Source of the DNA: Bacillus chungangensis | GTDB lineage: Bacteria > Bacillota > Bacilli > Bacillales > Bacillaceae_C | Length of the DNA: 45,500 bases | Direction: 5' to 3' | NCBI RefSeq assembly: GCF_030812995.1 | Contig: NZ_JAUSTT010000033.1 | Coordinates: 1 to 45,500, forward strand | In this document: one piece after another, positions 23,481 through 33,170 of the stretch | Numbering within the stretch: position 1 is the stretch's first letter | Layout: every line of letters begins with the position of its first letter | The notes under the pieces: generated by a model | Database searches by the model: none | Told to the model about the DNA's origin: nothing | The model's input: the letters and a program-made list of their open reading frames with translations, nothing else | Translations under genes and position numbers: made by a program

Positions 23481-24647
23481 TTACGAAGCAGTTTTTCGCT
23501 TATGAAGACGATCCGTAATGGCAGTTATAGCGCCATCTCCAGTCACATTACAAGCAGTTCCAAAACTATCTTGGGCAATGTAAAGAGCTATCATGAGCGA
23601 AGTCATTGCTTGGCCAAAGCCTAACATTGATTCAAGAAGACCGATTGCTGCAATGACAGCGCCTCCTGGTACTCCAGGTGCGGCAATCATTGCGATGCCT
23701 AGCATTAAAATAAATGGAAATAACGATGCAAAAGTAATTGCTTTACCTTGTAAGAATAACACTGCCATTGCACAACTAACTAAAGTGATCATGCTCCCAG
23801 ACAGATGAATGTTCGCTAGAAGAGGAATTGAAAAATCGGCAACCTCTTCCTTCACCCCGAGTTTCTTTGCACGTGTTAATGTCACTGGAATCGTAGCAGC
23901 AGAAGACTGTGTCCCAAGTGCTGTAAAATAAGCAGGACTCATTATTTTCAGCATTTTAAATGGATTTTGCTTTTGTGTTGAACCAGCAACAACGTATTGA
24001 AATATTAAATAAAGCAGATGCAGTACAATAATCATGACAAATACTTTTGCAAATACGCTTAAAATAGTAAAAACCTGCCCCGCTGCTGTCATGTTGGCAA
24101 AAATACCAAGAATATGAATCGGCAATAATGGAATAATGACTTTTGTAATGACTAGCTGTACAATGTCTCGAAATTCATTCATCGCTTTAAGTAAAAGGTC
24201 GCCTTTAATCGCAGCAATTCCTAAGCCAATAACGAATGAGATGAGCAGGGCAGACATTACTCCCATCACTTCGGGCATTTCTATGGAAAAATACCCTTTC
24301 CTTAGTACACTTTCAGGATTTTCAAATTGTTTTATCGTTTGATGATAGAGCATTGTTGGAAACAGATTATTTGCTGTTATAAATGCCAATAAACCTGCCA
24401 AGATAGTGGAAACATAAGCAATCATCGCTGTAAGACCTAACAATCTGCCAGCTCCCCGACCCATAGCTCCAATTCCTGGTGCAATAAACCCAATGATAAT
24501 CAATGGAATAGTAAAGGTGAGAAAGTTTCCGAATAAACTATTAAATGTAGCTAAAATTTTAATAACTGGTATAGGTGCAAATGATCCAATGATAATACCT
24601 AAAATAATTGCCGCAATAATGCGCGGTAGAAGTCCAATTTTCCTCAT
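23481..24647 (-). CDS. Dicarboxylate/amino acid:cation symporter (DAACS)
   Basis: A 388-aa secondary transporter of the sodium:dicarboxylate (SDF/GltP) family, importing an acidic or neutral amino acid or C4-dicarboxylate with Na+ or H+. Eight hydrophobic segments, the serine-rich re-entrant loop (GTQSSAATIPVTLTRAKKLGV, about 255-275), the second loop AAPGVPGGAVIAAIGLLESMLGFG, and the substrate-site helix IAQDSFGTACNVTGDGAITAI are present. The open frame extends further upstream, but ATG 24647 follows AAAGGGGAGAATGTC and gives the normal MRKIGLLPRII start. A cre site lies 117 bases upstream. Monocistronic. Substrate unknown; it lies beside the diaminopropionate island but codon use looks native. 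Confidence 0.88.
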   Translation of the reverse strand: MRKIGLLPRIIAAIILGIIIGSFAPIPVIKILATFNSLFGNFLTFTIPLIIIGFIAPGIGAMGRGAGRLLGLTAMIAYVSTILAGLLAFITANNLFPTMLYHQTIKQFENPESVLRKGYFSIEMPEVMGVMSALLISFVIGLGIAAIKGDLLLKAMNEFRDIVQLVITKVIIPLLPIHILGIFANMTAAGQVFTILSVFAKVFVMIIVLHLLYLIFQYVVAGSTQKQNPFKMLKIMSPAYFTALGTQSSAATIPVTLTRAKKLGVKEEVADFSIPLLANIHLSGSMITLVSCAMAVLFLQGKAITFASLFPFILMLGIAMIAAPGVPGGAVIAAIGLLESMLGFGQAMTSLMIALYIAQDSFGTACNVTGDGAITAITDRLHKRKTAS

Positions 24648-25127
24648 GACATTCTCCCCTTTATTTTTTTGTACTCTGATGGGTTTATTTTCTTTCATCG
24701 TTAAATATCTTAGCAAATAGCCTCAAAGCTTTCGTCTGATTCCCACTGCAACAAAGCATTCGGTTGAAAACGTTTGCACATAAAACTAATTCAGTATCAT
24801 AGGCTGGCTTCTGTTATTTATCATACTATGGATAAGCTTCAAAGTTAATATGTATATGGAAGTTTTTTGTTAAGAATGTATTTTTCTTAAAATGGGAGAC
24901 TCTTCGTCTAATAAGATCACCTTGAACTCTTTTTTTCTCTCTTTCTTGCTTTTAATATTGTTTATGCGAAAGGCAGAATGAATGCAACTTTACAAAAAAA
25001 TGGGCATAAAATAGAAAAAAGACTGATAGAATGAAAGGATATGCTGTTTTATAAAAATATATATTTGCTCTTTTTTTTCTTTGAAAATGTTAAAATGAAA
25101 ACATCTCATGATTATTGGAGGATAACA
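24648..25127. other. Divergent spacer symporter / ddl
   Basis: Carries the cre site at 24764-24778, a possible minus-strand -10 (TATGAT, 24802-24807), and T-rich runs before ddl. No gene seen. Confidence 0.45.
24764..24778 (-). promoter_or_regulatory. cre site (CcpA binding) upstream of the symporter
   Basis: TTGAAAACGTTTGCA fits WTGNAANCGNWNNCW fully. It would lie about 20-30 bases downstream of the transcription start implied by the TATGAT -10, a position for CcpA road-block repression. Confidence 0.6.
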
Positions 25128-26189
25128 ATGAAAACAAAAATATGTTTGCTTTATGGTGGGAAATCGGCAGAACATCAAGTTTCCTTGCAAACTGCGAAGG
25201 CTGTCATTCAAGCATTGGACCTCGAAAAATTTGATGTTCATCCTATATATATTTCAACTAAGGGAGAATGGATAAAAGGAGACCAGTTAATAGACACTGT
25301 TCAAGATGTGAGGGCACTGCAATTTCAGGCACAAAGTACGTCTGTTTCTCATCCATTAAGTACAGTAGCTAATGAAACTGGATATGATGTGATTTTTCCG
25401 CTTCTACATGGTCCTAATGGCGAAGACGGAACAGTTCAAGGGTTGTTGGAAGTGCTGAATACTCCATATGTTGGGAATGGCGTCCTGTCATCGGCAGCGG
25501 GTATGGATAAAGTTATTATGAAAAATTTATTTGCTCAAGCTGGTTTGGCGCAAGTAAATTATGTTTGGTATGTTCGGAGTACATGGAAAGCACATCCTGC
25601 AGCTGCTTACGATCGAGTGGAGCGGGAATTAGGCTACCCGTGTTTTGTGAAACCGGCTAACTTAGGATCAAGCGTCGGTATTAGCAAATGTGAGAACCGC
25701 AATGAATTGGCAGCTGCTTTCGAGGAAGCCTTTCGTTATGATCGGAAAATTATTATTGAAGCGGGTGTGGAAGCTCGAGAAATCGAATTAGGCGTTCTTG
25801 GCAACGATCATCCTCAATGTTCTGTTGCAGGTGAGATTATTTCAAGAGAAGCATTCTACGATTATAAAGCAAAGTATGGGGATGAAAACACTTCATTAAT
25901 TATCCCTGCCGACATTTCACAAGAGACTTACGAAGTATTAAAGCAAATGGCAGTAGATGCTTATAAAGCTCTTGATTGTGCTGGTTTAGCCCGTGCTGAT
26001 TTCTTCGTTACCAAAAAAGGCGAAGTGCTTATTAATGAGGTGAACACAATGCCTGGTTTCACCCCATTTAGCATGTTTCCGCTGCTTTGGAAGCATACTG
26101 GAGTAGAGTACCCTCAGTTAATAGAACGTCTAGTAGAATTAGCAATGGAGAGGCATCAAGAAAAGCAGCAAATTGATCATACCTATTAA
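25128..26189 (+). CDS. ddl: D-alanine--D-alanine ligase
   Basis: A 353-aa ATP-grasp ligase that joins two D-alanines for peptidoglycan. N-terminal domain with [17 protein letters not shown] (about 6-22) and [18 protein letters not shown] (serine/glutamate contacts region), a central ATP-binding part with [16 protein letters not shown] and [18 protein letters not shown], and the C-terminal D-Ala/Mg2+ site with ARADFF and [17 protein letters not shown]. The [10 protein letters not shown] segment has Tyr at the omega-loop position, the D-Ala (not D-Lac) type. ATG 25128 follows TTGGAGG and gives the usual [11 protein letters not shown] start. First gene of the conserved ddl-murF pair. Confidence 0.95.
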   Translation: MKTKICLLYGGKSAEHQVSLQTAKAVIQALDLEKFDVHPIYISTKGEWIKGDQLIDTVQDVRALQFQAQSTSVSHPLSTVANETGYDVIFPLLHGPNGEDGTVQGLLEVLNTPYVGNGVLSSAAGMDKVIMKNLFAQAGLAQVNYVWYVRSTWKAHPAAAYDRVERELGYPCFVKPANLGSSVGISKCENRNELAAAFEEAFRYDRKIIIEAGVEAREIELGVLGNDHPQCSVAGEIISREAFYDYKAKYGDENTSLIIPADISQETYEVLKQMAVDAYKALDCAGLARADFFVTKKGEVLINEVNTMPGFTPFSMFPLLWKHTGVEYPQLIERLVELAMERHQEKQQIDHTY

Positions 26190-26378
26190 AAATAGCATTT
26201 GCTTTATTAAATATTTAAGAGTCGGAGAATACCGTAAGACGTTCAATTATGTAAGATCAATTCCTATTTGATTTTTTTCAATATGGTCTCGCTGAGAAGC
26301 GTCGGCTTTTCTTTTCAAAAAAATGTGAAGTATATAAGTTGAAGTAAGTTTACTCTTTTCATGGAGGAAGAATACTGC
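26190..26378. other. ddl-murF spacer
   Basis: Under 200 bases; no clear terminator. murF may be read from ddl. Confidence 0.35.
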
Positions 26379-27755
26379 ATGATAAAAAAAACAATTGAAG
26401 AAATTACAAAGATGATAGAAATAAAAAATGATGTTGCATCCTTTCATCAAGTTGAGGTAAGTGGTGTTTGTATCGACACACGCAAGGTGGAAGCAGGAAA
26501 TTTATTTATTCCACTTGAAGGGGAGCATGTCGATGGCCATCAATTTGTAGAAGATGCGTTCAAACGAGGTGCTAGCGCTGCACTTTGGCATAAAAGTGTA
26601 CCAAATCCTCCGTTGCATCTGCCTGTCTTAATCGTAGATCATCCATTGGCTGCATTACAAAGGCTGGCAAAAGCTTATCGTCAAGAACTCACAGCTAAGG
26701 TAATCGGGATAACAGGAAGCAATGGCAAGACAACGACGAAAGATATGGCTGCTGCGATCCTATCAGAAACGTTTGTCGTTCAAAAAACAGAGGGCAACTA
26801 TAACAATCATATTGGACTGCCGCTTACTATTTTATCTTTAGATAAGGAAGTCGAAGTGGCTGTATTGGAACTTGGAATGAGTGCAAAAGGGGAAATCGCT
26901 TTATTAACGGATATTGCCCGGCCTGACATTGCTATTATTACCAACATAGGAGAAGCTCATCTTCTTGATTTAGGTTCAAGGTCGGCAATTGCAGCCGCAA
27001 AAATGGAAATTACAGAAGGATTGAACAAAGATGGAATTCTACTTTATCCTGGTGATGAACCTCTGTTAATAGACATGATAAAAGAGGTTCAAGAGCGAAA
27101 GCAATCATTTGGAAAGACAATAAAAAATGATGTTTATCCAATAAACGTTGAGCAGCAAATGGATGGACATATCTTTTCCATAAACATTGCTCAAGATGAG
27201 GTATATGCTGTCCCCGTTTTAGGATTTCATAATGTATTAAATGCTCTCCCTGCCATTTTGGCAGCAAAGTCGCTTGGAATGGAGCATAAAGCGATTAAAA
27301 AAGGCTTGCAGGGCTTGACACTTACGAAAATGCGAATGGAATGGGTGAAGGGAAAAAAAGGCATCCACATTTTAGATGACTCCTATAATGCGAGTCCAAC
27401 GGCAATGAGGGCGGTTCTTCAGCTTTTCGAGAACATCGGCGAAAATAAAAAAAGAGTTGTTGTTTTAGGTGATATGCTGGAGTTAGGAGAGGAAGAAATT
27501 TCTTTTCATCAACAAATCGGGAGAGAACTTCATCCTGATCATCTTCAGTATGTCTTTACTTATGGGCAGCTTTCACAATATATTGCTGAGGAAGCAAGAA
27601 AAAACTTCCCAGATGATCGCGTTTTTGCTTTTCTTGATAAAAAATTATTAATGAAAACATTGGAAGAAAAGTTAGCAGGAGACGAGCTCGTACTCGTTAA
27701 AGCATCAAGAGGCATGAAATTGGAAGAAGTTGTATCCTTTTTAGCCAGTAGTTAA
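26379..27755 (+). CDS. murF: UDP-MurNAc-tripeptide--D-Ala-D-Ala ligase
   Basis: A 458-aa Mur ligase that adds D-Ala-D-Ala to the cytoplasmic UDP-MurNAc-tripeptide. N-terminal substrate domain with VSGVCIDTRKVEAGNLFIPL (about 28-47), central ATPase with P-loop VIGITGSNGKTTTKDMAA (about 108-125), TEGNYNNHIGLPLTIL, LELGMSAKGEI, TNIGEAHL, and C-terminal domain with ILDDSYNASPTAMRA and VVLGDMLELGEEE. The frame is open from 26361, but ATGGAGGAAG there is the Shine-Dalgarno of ATG 26379. It uses the product of ddl just upstream. Confidence 0.95.
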   Translation: MIKKTIEEITKMIEIKNDVASFHQVEVSGVCIDTRKVEAGNLFIPLEGEHVDGHQFVEDAFKRGASAALWHKSVPNPPLHLPVLIVDHPLAALQRLAKAYRQELTAKVIGITGSNGKTTTKDMAAAILSETFVVQKTEGNYNNHIGLPLTILSLDKEVEVAVLELGMSAKGEIALLTDIARPDIAIITNIGEAHLLDLGSRSAIAAAKMEITEGLNKDGILLYPGDEPLLIDMIKEVQERKQSFGKTIKNDVYPINVEQQMDGHIFSINIAQDEVYAVPVLGFHNVLNALPAILAAKSLGMEHKAIKKGLQGLTLTKMRMEWVKGKKGIHILDDSYNASPTAMRAVLQLFENIGENKKRVVVLGDMLELGEEEISFHQQIGRELHPDHLQYVFTYGQLSQYIAEEARKNFPDDRVFAFLDKKLLMKTLEEKLAGDELVLVKASRGMKLEEVVSFLASS

Positions 27756-28169
27756 ATGTAAATTTGGATAAGAAATGAGATGAGGGGAGTGGGAGGTGAG
27801 GATTTTTCTTACTCTCGCTTCGATTCATTAAAAATTTCGTTTTGTTCAGCCCAGAAAATAAGGAATACTTCTTGAATTAGGATCGCGTTTTTTCGAGAAC
27901 ATCGTCTCCACAAAATAAAAATTCCCCGCTGATGAAAGTTTCCCTTTGTTCCCAAAAATATCTTAAACACACAAATAAGTTATTGTTGGCTATGTTTGTG
28001 CTAAGTTTTTCTAATGAGCCTAGTAGGCATCCTGCTTGGCCTTCGTTTGTTAAATGAAGCTACTTTGATTATAGGATGCCGTGATATACTAAATGATTGT
28101 TATATGATAGAAGTAAAAAGAGGTATGAAATAAACAAGAATGGAAAAGTATAGATAATGGTGATGGCAG
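27756..28169. other. Intergenic with a degenerate dispersed repeat
   Basis: Between about 27843 and 27950 the sequence matches the dispersed ATCCCAC family in order: TTCAGCCCAGAAAATAAGGA, CTTCTTGAATTAGGATCGC, TTTTTTCGAGAACATCG, and CCCCGCTGATGAAAGTTTC, corresponding to the long copy at 37614-37950. No gene. A/T-rich promoter-like bases precede the esterase. Confidence 0.5.
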
Positions 28170-28862
28170 ATGATAGGTTGTCTTTGTATTCATGGTTTTA
28201 CTGGATCACCTGAAGAGTTGGCGCCATTAGCCGCTTATTTACAGGAAAAAACCGATTGGCAAGTCGTTGTCCCCACTTTGCCGGGACATGGAAATGGTGC
28301 TACTTTAGAAGGTATTTCTCATAAAGATTGGGTGGCATATGCTGAGAAAGAATTAAAGAAGCTTTTGTCAGCATGTGATGAAGTGTATGTAATTGGTTTT
28401 TCAATGGGAGGACTCATTGCTAGTATTTTAGCAGCAGCATACCCAGTTAGTAAGCTTGTCTTGTTAAGTGCCGCAGCCTTTTATGTGAATCCGCAGCAGC
28501 TTTATAAAGATATAAAAGAAATGATCAGTGATAGCTTTAAAGGGAACTTACAGGGTAATGAAATGTTTCAGCGATATAAACGAAAAATAATTCATACGCC
28601 GTTTTCCGCTACAATTGAATTTAGAAAGATCGTGCTGCTTGTTCGTCCCTTATTAAAAAAAATAAAAATTCCTACCTTTATTGTGCAAGGAGAGGGAGAT
28701 GGCATCGTACCGCCAAAAAGCGCAGCATTTCTTTATTCACGAATTGGTTCTGACATAAAAAAAATTCATATGGAACCAGGTGCAAAGCATCTTATTTGCC
28801 ACTGCGAAAACAAGGAGCAAATATTTCAGGCTATCTATACATTTCTTCAAGATGAAGGATAA
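28170..28862 (+). CDS. Monoacylglycerol lipase/carboxylesterase (Est30-like)
   Basis: A 230-aa alpha/beta hydrolase. Visible: oxyanion region IHGFTGSPEE (about 7-16), LPGHGNG, nucleophile Ser in GFSMGGLIAS (about 77-86), acid in QGEGDGIVPPKSA (about 177-189) and histidine in PGAKHLICHCE (about 205-215). The family cleaves short-chain or monoacylglycerol esters in the cytoplasm. The start ATG directly precedes the first strand; the Shine-Dalgarno is mediocre (GGTGATGG). It lies in the ydbQ/cshA neighbourhood, transcribed toward cshA with a gap of 175 bases. Confidence 0.88.
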   Translation: MIGCLCIHGFTGSPEELAPLAAYLQEKTDWQVVVPTLPGHGNGATLEGISHKDWVAYAEKELKKLLSACDEVYVIGFSMGGLIASILAAAYPVSKLVLLSAAAFYVNPQQLYKDIKEMISDSFKGNLQGNEMFQRYKRKIIHTPFSATIEFRKIVLLVRPLLKKIKIPTFIVQGEGDGIVPPKSAAFLYSRIGSDIKKIHMEPGAKHLICHCENKEQIFQAIYTFLQDEG

Positions 28863-29037
28863 ATCCATCGTTCCCTGCATTGAATTTAGTGCTCATTAGT
28901 GGTAACATTAATCGTATCGTTTACAATTTTTCGCAGCAACTCTTCACAAAAAGAGTGCCTTTTTTGTGTCAAGAAAAGGGTGACTCCCCTAGGGGCAGTG
29001 TGCTCCGTAAAGAAGTTATGAAGGAGATTGAATACTA

Positions 29038-30471
29038 TTGACGAAGTTTTCAGAGTTAACATTAAGCCCTGCGATTTTAAAATCAGTTAATCGCATGGGC
29101 TTTGAAGAAGCAACACCCATTCAAGCAAAAACAATTCCATTAAGCTTGGAAGGAAAAGATATTATTGGACAAGCACAGACAGGAACAGGGAAAACAGCTG
29201 CTTTTGGGATTCCTTTAATTGAAAAAATCGATTTAAAGCTTCCGCATGTGCAAGGGATTATTATTGCCCCTACACGAGAATTAGCGATACAAGTTTCGGA
29301 GGAATTGTATAAACTTGGCAGCGACAAACGTGCTCGTGTATTAGCAGTTTATGGCGGTTCAGATATTCAACGGCAAATTAGAGCATTGAAGAAAGGCCCG
29401 CATATTATTGTTGGAACACCTGGCAGGATTCTTGATCATATTAAACGTCGTACATTGCGTCTAGATCATGTTCATACACTTATTTTAGATGAAGCAGATG
29501 AAATGTTAAATATGGGCTTTATTGATGACATTGAAGCAATCCTTTCACAAGTTCCAGATGAAAGACAAACACTGCTCTTTTCTGCAACAATGCCTGAACC
29601 AATTCGCCGCATTGCGGAAAGATTCATGAAGAATCCTGAAACGGTAAGAGTGAAGGCAAAAGAAATGACAGTTCCTTTAATTGAACAATATTTTGTAAAA
29701 GTCCATGAAAGAGAAAAATTTGATGTATTGTCACGTCTTATCGATGTCCACTCACCAGAGCTTGCGATCGTTTTTGGCCGCACGAAACGTCGTGTAGACG
29801 AGTTGTCAAGAGCATTGGATATTCGCGGCTATGTTGCGGAAGGCATTCATGGAGATTTAACACAGGCAAAACGTTTATCCGTCCTTCGGAAGTTTAAAGA
29901 AGGGAAAGTAGATGTTTTGGTTGCAACCGACGTTGCAGCACGCGGTCTTGATATTTCTGGGGTTACTCACGTTTACAACTACGATATCCCACAAGATCCT
30001 GAAAGCTATGTTCACCGTATTGGAAGAACTGGACGTGCTGGAAAAGAAGGAATGGCGGTTACCTTTGTCAGCCCTCGTGAAATGAGCTATCTAAGGGTGG
30101 TAGAACAAACAACAAAGAAACGGATGCAGCAAATGAAGCCGCCGACATGGAACGAAGCCTTTGAAGGACAGCAGCGTTTAACAATGGATCGGATTAATGA
30201 CATTATTAAAGACAACAATTTAGAAGAGTACATGAATATTGCGAGAGAATTATTAGCTGAAAATGACGCTTTAGATGTCACAGCAGCAGTCTTGAAAATG
30301 ATGACAAAAGAACCTGATAAAACACCGGTTCATATTACAGAAGAAAGGCCGCTTCCGCAAAAAAGAGATTCTTATCAAAAGACGATGCGTTCACGTCGGG
30401 GAGGAAAGCCGTTTTCTCATAACAAAAATCGCAAGTCGCATAGGCGACCGAACCGCAGGCCGCAATCATAA
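29038..30471 (+). CDS. cshA: DEAD-box RNA helicase CshA
   Basis: A 477-aa ATP-dependent RNA helicase of the RNA degradosome and cold-adapted ribosome work. Motifs in order: Q motif ([14 protein letters not shown], about 22-35), I AQTGTGKT, Ia PTRELA, GG, TPGR, II DEAD (about 151-154), [40 protein letters not shown]. The basic C-terminal tail ([27 protein letters not shown]) binds RNA. TTG start after AAGGAG. Position between murF/esterase and ydbS-ydbT is that of B. subtilis cshA. A terminator at 30785-30817 ends it after a long 3' region. Confidence 0.95.
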   Translation: MTKFSELTLSPAILKSVNRMGFEEATPIQAKTIPLSLEGKDIIGQAQTGTGKTAAFGIPLIEKIDLKLPHVQGIIIAPTRELAIQVSEELYKLGSDKRARVLAVYGGSDIQRQIRALKKGPHIIVGTPGRILDHIKRRTLRLDHVHTLILDEADEMLNMGFIDDIEAILSQVPDERQTLLFSATMPEPIRRIAERFMKNPETVRVKAKEMTVPLIEQYFVKVHEREKFDVLSRLIDVHSPELAIVFGRTKRRVDELSRALDIRGYVAEGIHGDLTQAKRLSVLRKFKEGKVDVLVATDVAARGLDISGVTHVYNYDIPQDPESYVHRIGRTGRAGKEGMAVTFVSPREMSYLRVVEQTTKKRMQQMKPPTWNEAFEGQQRLTMDRINDIIKDNNLEEYMNIARELLAENDALDVTAAVLKMMTKEPDKTPVHITEERPLPQKRDSYQKTMRSRRGGKPFSHNKNRKSHRRPNRRPQS

Positions 30472-30601
30472 TAGGCATCTAATAAATGAAATAAGAAAAT
30501 TGTAAATTAAACGTGGAGTACGCGCAAAAAGCGTAAGCGATCATAGGTGTTAAAGCGAAGCACCTGAACCGATAAGTGTTTGTTTAAGGAAAAGTACCAA
30601 G

Positions 30602-30723
30602 AAAAAGTACCAAGAATTTCAAGGAAGGAAAGCTGAAGAGTCCCGAATTTGTATATAAAATACGTGAGGAACGAAGCGGCCGAGTGACGCAGAAATTCGC
30701 CAGTAATTTTTCCCGGACTTTTT
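30602..30723 (+). repeat. Long-hairpin repeat element, copy 1
   Basis: AAAAAGTAC and GGACTTTTT ends enclose a core with TACGTGAGGA, GGCCGAGTGACGCAGA and ATTCG. The same core words, in the same order, occur in the element abutting the 16S gene (45337-45459). Confidence 0.55.
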
Positions 30724-30784
30724 GAATATCCTTACATCGGTTCGAGCTCATAACAGCATATGTAAAACTTACAAAACGATATCT

Positions 30785-30817
30785 AAAAAGCATGTCCCTT
30801 AGGTGGAGATGCTTTTT
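30785..30817 (+). terminator. cshA terminator
   Basis: AAAAAGCAT and ATGCTTTTT arms with a 15-base loop, followed by ATTTTA. Confidence 0.7.
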
Positions 30818-30897
30818 ATTTTACCCAAGATGAAACAATGTACGATCTCACTTCGTATAAGATAGTAAATAAATGACGAGCTTATTAATCCCACATT

Positions 30898-31060
30898 TAA
30901 CTGGCAAATTTAGCTGCTTCCCCAAGAGCCAGAAGAATCAAAAGCGCTAAGTGTTGGATAATTGGTTCAATATCCGATTGGTACGGGTTTATAGGATAAG
31001 GAAGACTTTTTGGATGTGTGAAAGTATTTTTCTTTATTGAGGACGTCGCGTTTCTAGCTT
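30898..31060 (+). repeat. Dispersed ATCCCAC repeat, degenerate copy
   Basis: ATCCCACATTTAACTGGC, AAAAGCGCTAAGTG, TCCGATTGGTACGGG and TAGGATAAGGAAG follow the same order as in the long copy at 37614-37950. Confidence 0.55.
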
Positions 31061-31117
31061 AAAATGACTGATAGTAGATACACTTTGTGTCTTAAATAAA
31101 TTGTGATTGGAGTGAAG

Positions 31118-31603
31118 ATGGTGGAAATGCAAGTGCCTCAAAAACGAATTTCAGTTCGCGCACTTCCGGTATGGCGTATTACTGGATTAATCATTGCTCT
31201 TTTTGTTTGGGTCTTGATCATTGGAGGAAGTATTTTTGTATATATGAAAGAGCTCTCTTTTTGGTTGATAGTCGTTGGCATTTTCGTTGGCCTGCTCATT
31301 ACCCTCCTTTTTACGTATTTGATTCCTTTCATAAGATGGAAAAGATGGCGCTATGAAGTGAGAGATCAAGAGATTGAACTACAGCATGGTGTATTTTTTA
31401 TGAAAAAAACGCTAGTGCCGATGATTCGGGTTCAACATGTTGATACGGTACAAGGGCCAATTTTGCGGAAATACGATCTAGCAACGATTACGATTGCAAC
31501 TGCAGCAACTGTCCATCAAATTCCAGCAGTTGATCTTAATGAAGCGGAAGAAATGCGTCGTGCCATTTCTCAATTAGCAAGGGTGGCGGAAGAAGATGTT
31601 TGA
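31118..31603 (+). CDS. ydbS: PH-domain (bPH2/DUF304) membrane protein YdbS-like
   Basis: A 161-aa protein with two transmembrane helices (about 18-40 and 45-68) and one bacterial PH2 domain (about 75-155), seen in RWKRWRYEVRDQEIELQHGVF and LVPMIRVQHVDTVQGPILRKYDLATITIATA. The first frame codon at 31103 is GTG, but ATG 31118 follows TTGGAGTG and matches the 159-aa B. subtilis protein in length. It overlaps ydbT by eight bases. YdbS and YdbT are a conserved pair and in B. subtilis confer resistance to antimicrobial agents made by Bacillus; mechanism unknown. Confidence 0.9.
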   Translation: MVEMQVPQKRISVRALPVWRITGLIIALFVWVLIIGGSIFVYMKELSFWLIVVGIFVGLLITLLFTYLIPFIRWKRWRYEVRDQEIELQHGVFFMKKTLVPMIRVQHVDTVQGPILRKYDLATITIATAATVHQIPAVDLNEAEEMRRAISQLARVAEEDV

Positions 31604-33101
31604 TTATAAACGATTACATCCTATTACAGTATTAACAAATTTTTTTGGAGAACTAAAAGACCTGTTTATTCCTTTTATTTTCTTATTCTTTATCGGCAGT
31701 AGAGGTGGAGGAAGTGCTTTTTGGCTAAAGGTAAAAGGATTTATTCTATTATTTTTACTATTAGCAATCATTGTTTCAGGAGTAATAAAATGGCTGAGAT
31801 TTACTTATCGATTAGAAGATGGAGAGTTAAGGATAGAATATGGGTTGTTGGTGAAAAAGAAACGTTATATTCCTTTTGATAGAATTCAGAGTTTGGATTT
31901 TACAGAAGGAGTCATACAGCGTCCATTCGGATTGGTAAAGGTGAAAATCGAAACAGCTAGTGGAGAGGAAGCAGAATTAACAGCAATTAAAAAAGCAGAT
32001 GCTTTTATGATTCAGGAGACGATTAAAACAGTGAAGCGGCAACTGAAACAAAAGGCAATGCAAGAAACAGAACCCGCAGATTTAGAAGCAACAAAAGAAA
32101 CATTTCTTTTGCGAGTATCGAATAAAGATCTTTTGTTGATGGCTTCTACTTCAGGAGGAATAGGTGTCGTCATTTCCGCAGCAGTTGCTTTTATTTTACA
32201 ATTTGAAGACTATATTCCTTACGAGAAGATATTCAATGAGTTAGAAGGATTTGTAAGAAACGGTGTACTCTTTATCATAACAGCTATTTTCGCAGCCGTT
32301 CTCCTTGCGTGGTTTATATCTATTCTCATTACCATGTTAAAATACAATCAATTTACGATTAAAGTGCTTGATCAAGATTTGATTATCACGAGAGGGCTTT
32401 TAGAAAAACATCAAACAACCATTCCACTGCACCGCATTCAAGCAATCAAAATGGTGGAAAATCCTTTTAGACAGCTGCTTGGTTATGCAACAGTTTATAT
32501 TCATAGTGCTGGTGGTTCTGCATTGGACAAAGAGGAAGGCAAAATAACACTCTTGCCTATTTTCAAGAAAGCAAACATTCCAGATGTATTAGGCGACATA
32601 TTGCCAGAGTATCTATTCGATTTGTCTTTGCAACGAGCACCTAAGAGAGCAAAACGGCGCTTTATGATGAAAAATATGATTTTCAGTGCTGTTATAACGA
32701 TCATCTTTTCAATATTCATTTGGCCATATGGATTACTGGGCGCTTTTTTATTCTTGTATAGCTTTTTGATAGGTATAGCTAGGTATAAGGCGGCTGGCTG
32801 GAATATACAGAATCAACAATTAATATTGCAATATCGACAATATTTAAAGTATACGATTTATTTTCAAAAGAATCGCATTCAATCGTTGGAAGAAAGGGCT
32901 AGCTGGTTTCAAAAAAGAGCACATTTAGCTACTATTTCAGCAACTGCTAAATCAGGATTTCTAACAGCAGAAGGGGTTGTGCCTCATCTTTGTGAAAAGG
33001 ACATCAATACCATCTATCAATGGTATCGTCCTCATAAAACAGTATCCAGTGAGCATATTGAACATGAATGCATGTCATCAATGGACAACCCGCCTACTTG
33101 A
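31596..33101 (+). CDS. ydbT: PH-domain membrane protein YdbT-like
   Basis: A 501-aa membrane protein with three bacterial PH2/DUF304 domains, each following a pair of transmembrane helices. The domains are recognised by the repeated signature: RYIPFDRIQSLDFTEGVIQR (about 89-108), TIPLHRIQAIKMVENPFRQL (about 270-289) and TIYFQKNRIQSLEERASWFQ (about 425-444). It starts inside ydbS (ATG 31596), so the two are translationally coupled. Partner of YdbS; no enzymatic activity is known. It ends convergently with the rhomboid gene, with only 69 bases between the stops. Confidence 0.9.
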   Translation: MFDYKRLHPITVLTNFFGELKDLFIPFIFLFFIGSRGGGSAFWLKVKGFILLFLLLAIIVSGVIKWLRFTYRLEDGELRIEYGLLVKKKRYIPFDRIQSLDFTEGVIQRPFGLVKVKIETASGEEAELTAIKKADAFMIQETIKTVKRQLKQKAMQETEPADLEATKETFLLRVSNKDLLLMASTSGGIGVVISAAVAFILQFEDYIPYEKIFNELEGFVRNGVLFIITAIFAAVLLAWFISILITMLKYNQFTIKVLDQDLIITRGLLEKHQTTIPLHRIQAIKMVENPFRQLLGYATVYIHSAGGSALDKEEGKITLLPIFKKANIPDVLGDILPEYLFDLSLQRAPKRAKRRFMMKNMIFSAVITIIFSIFIWPYGLLGAFLFLYSFLIGIARYKAAGWNIQNQQLILQYRQYLKYTIYFQKNRIQSLEERASWFQKRAHLATISATAKSGFLTAEGVVPHLCEKDINTIYQWYRPHKTVSSEHIEHECMSSMDNPPT

Positions 33102-33170
33102 AATTAATTAATCCTTATACAATGCTGCAATCTTGCGCTTACAAATCACTGATCATCATATGGCAACTGT

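Larger units (their letters stand above)
30472..31117. other. Long intergenic region with two repeat elements
   Basis: Contains a small stem AGGTG...CACCT (30546-30565), a long-hairpin repeat (30602-30723), the cshA terminator and a degenerate ATCCCAC-family repeat (about 30898-31060). No gene. Confidence 0.5.
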
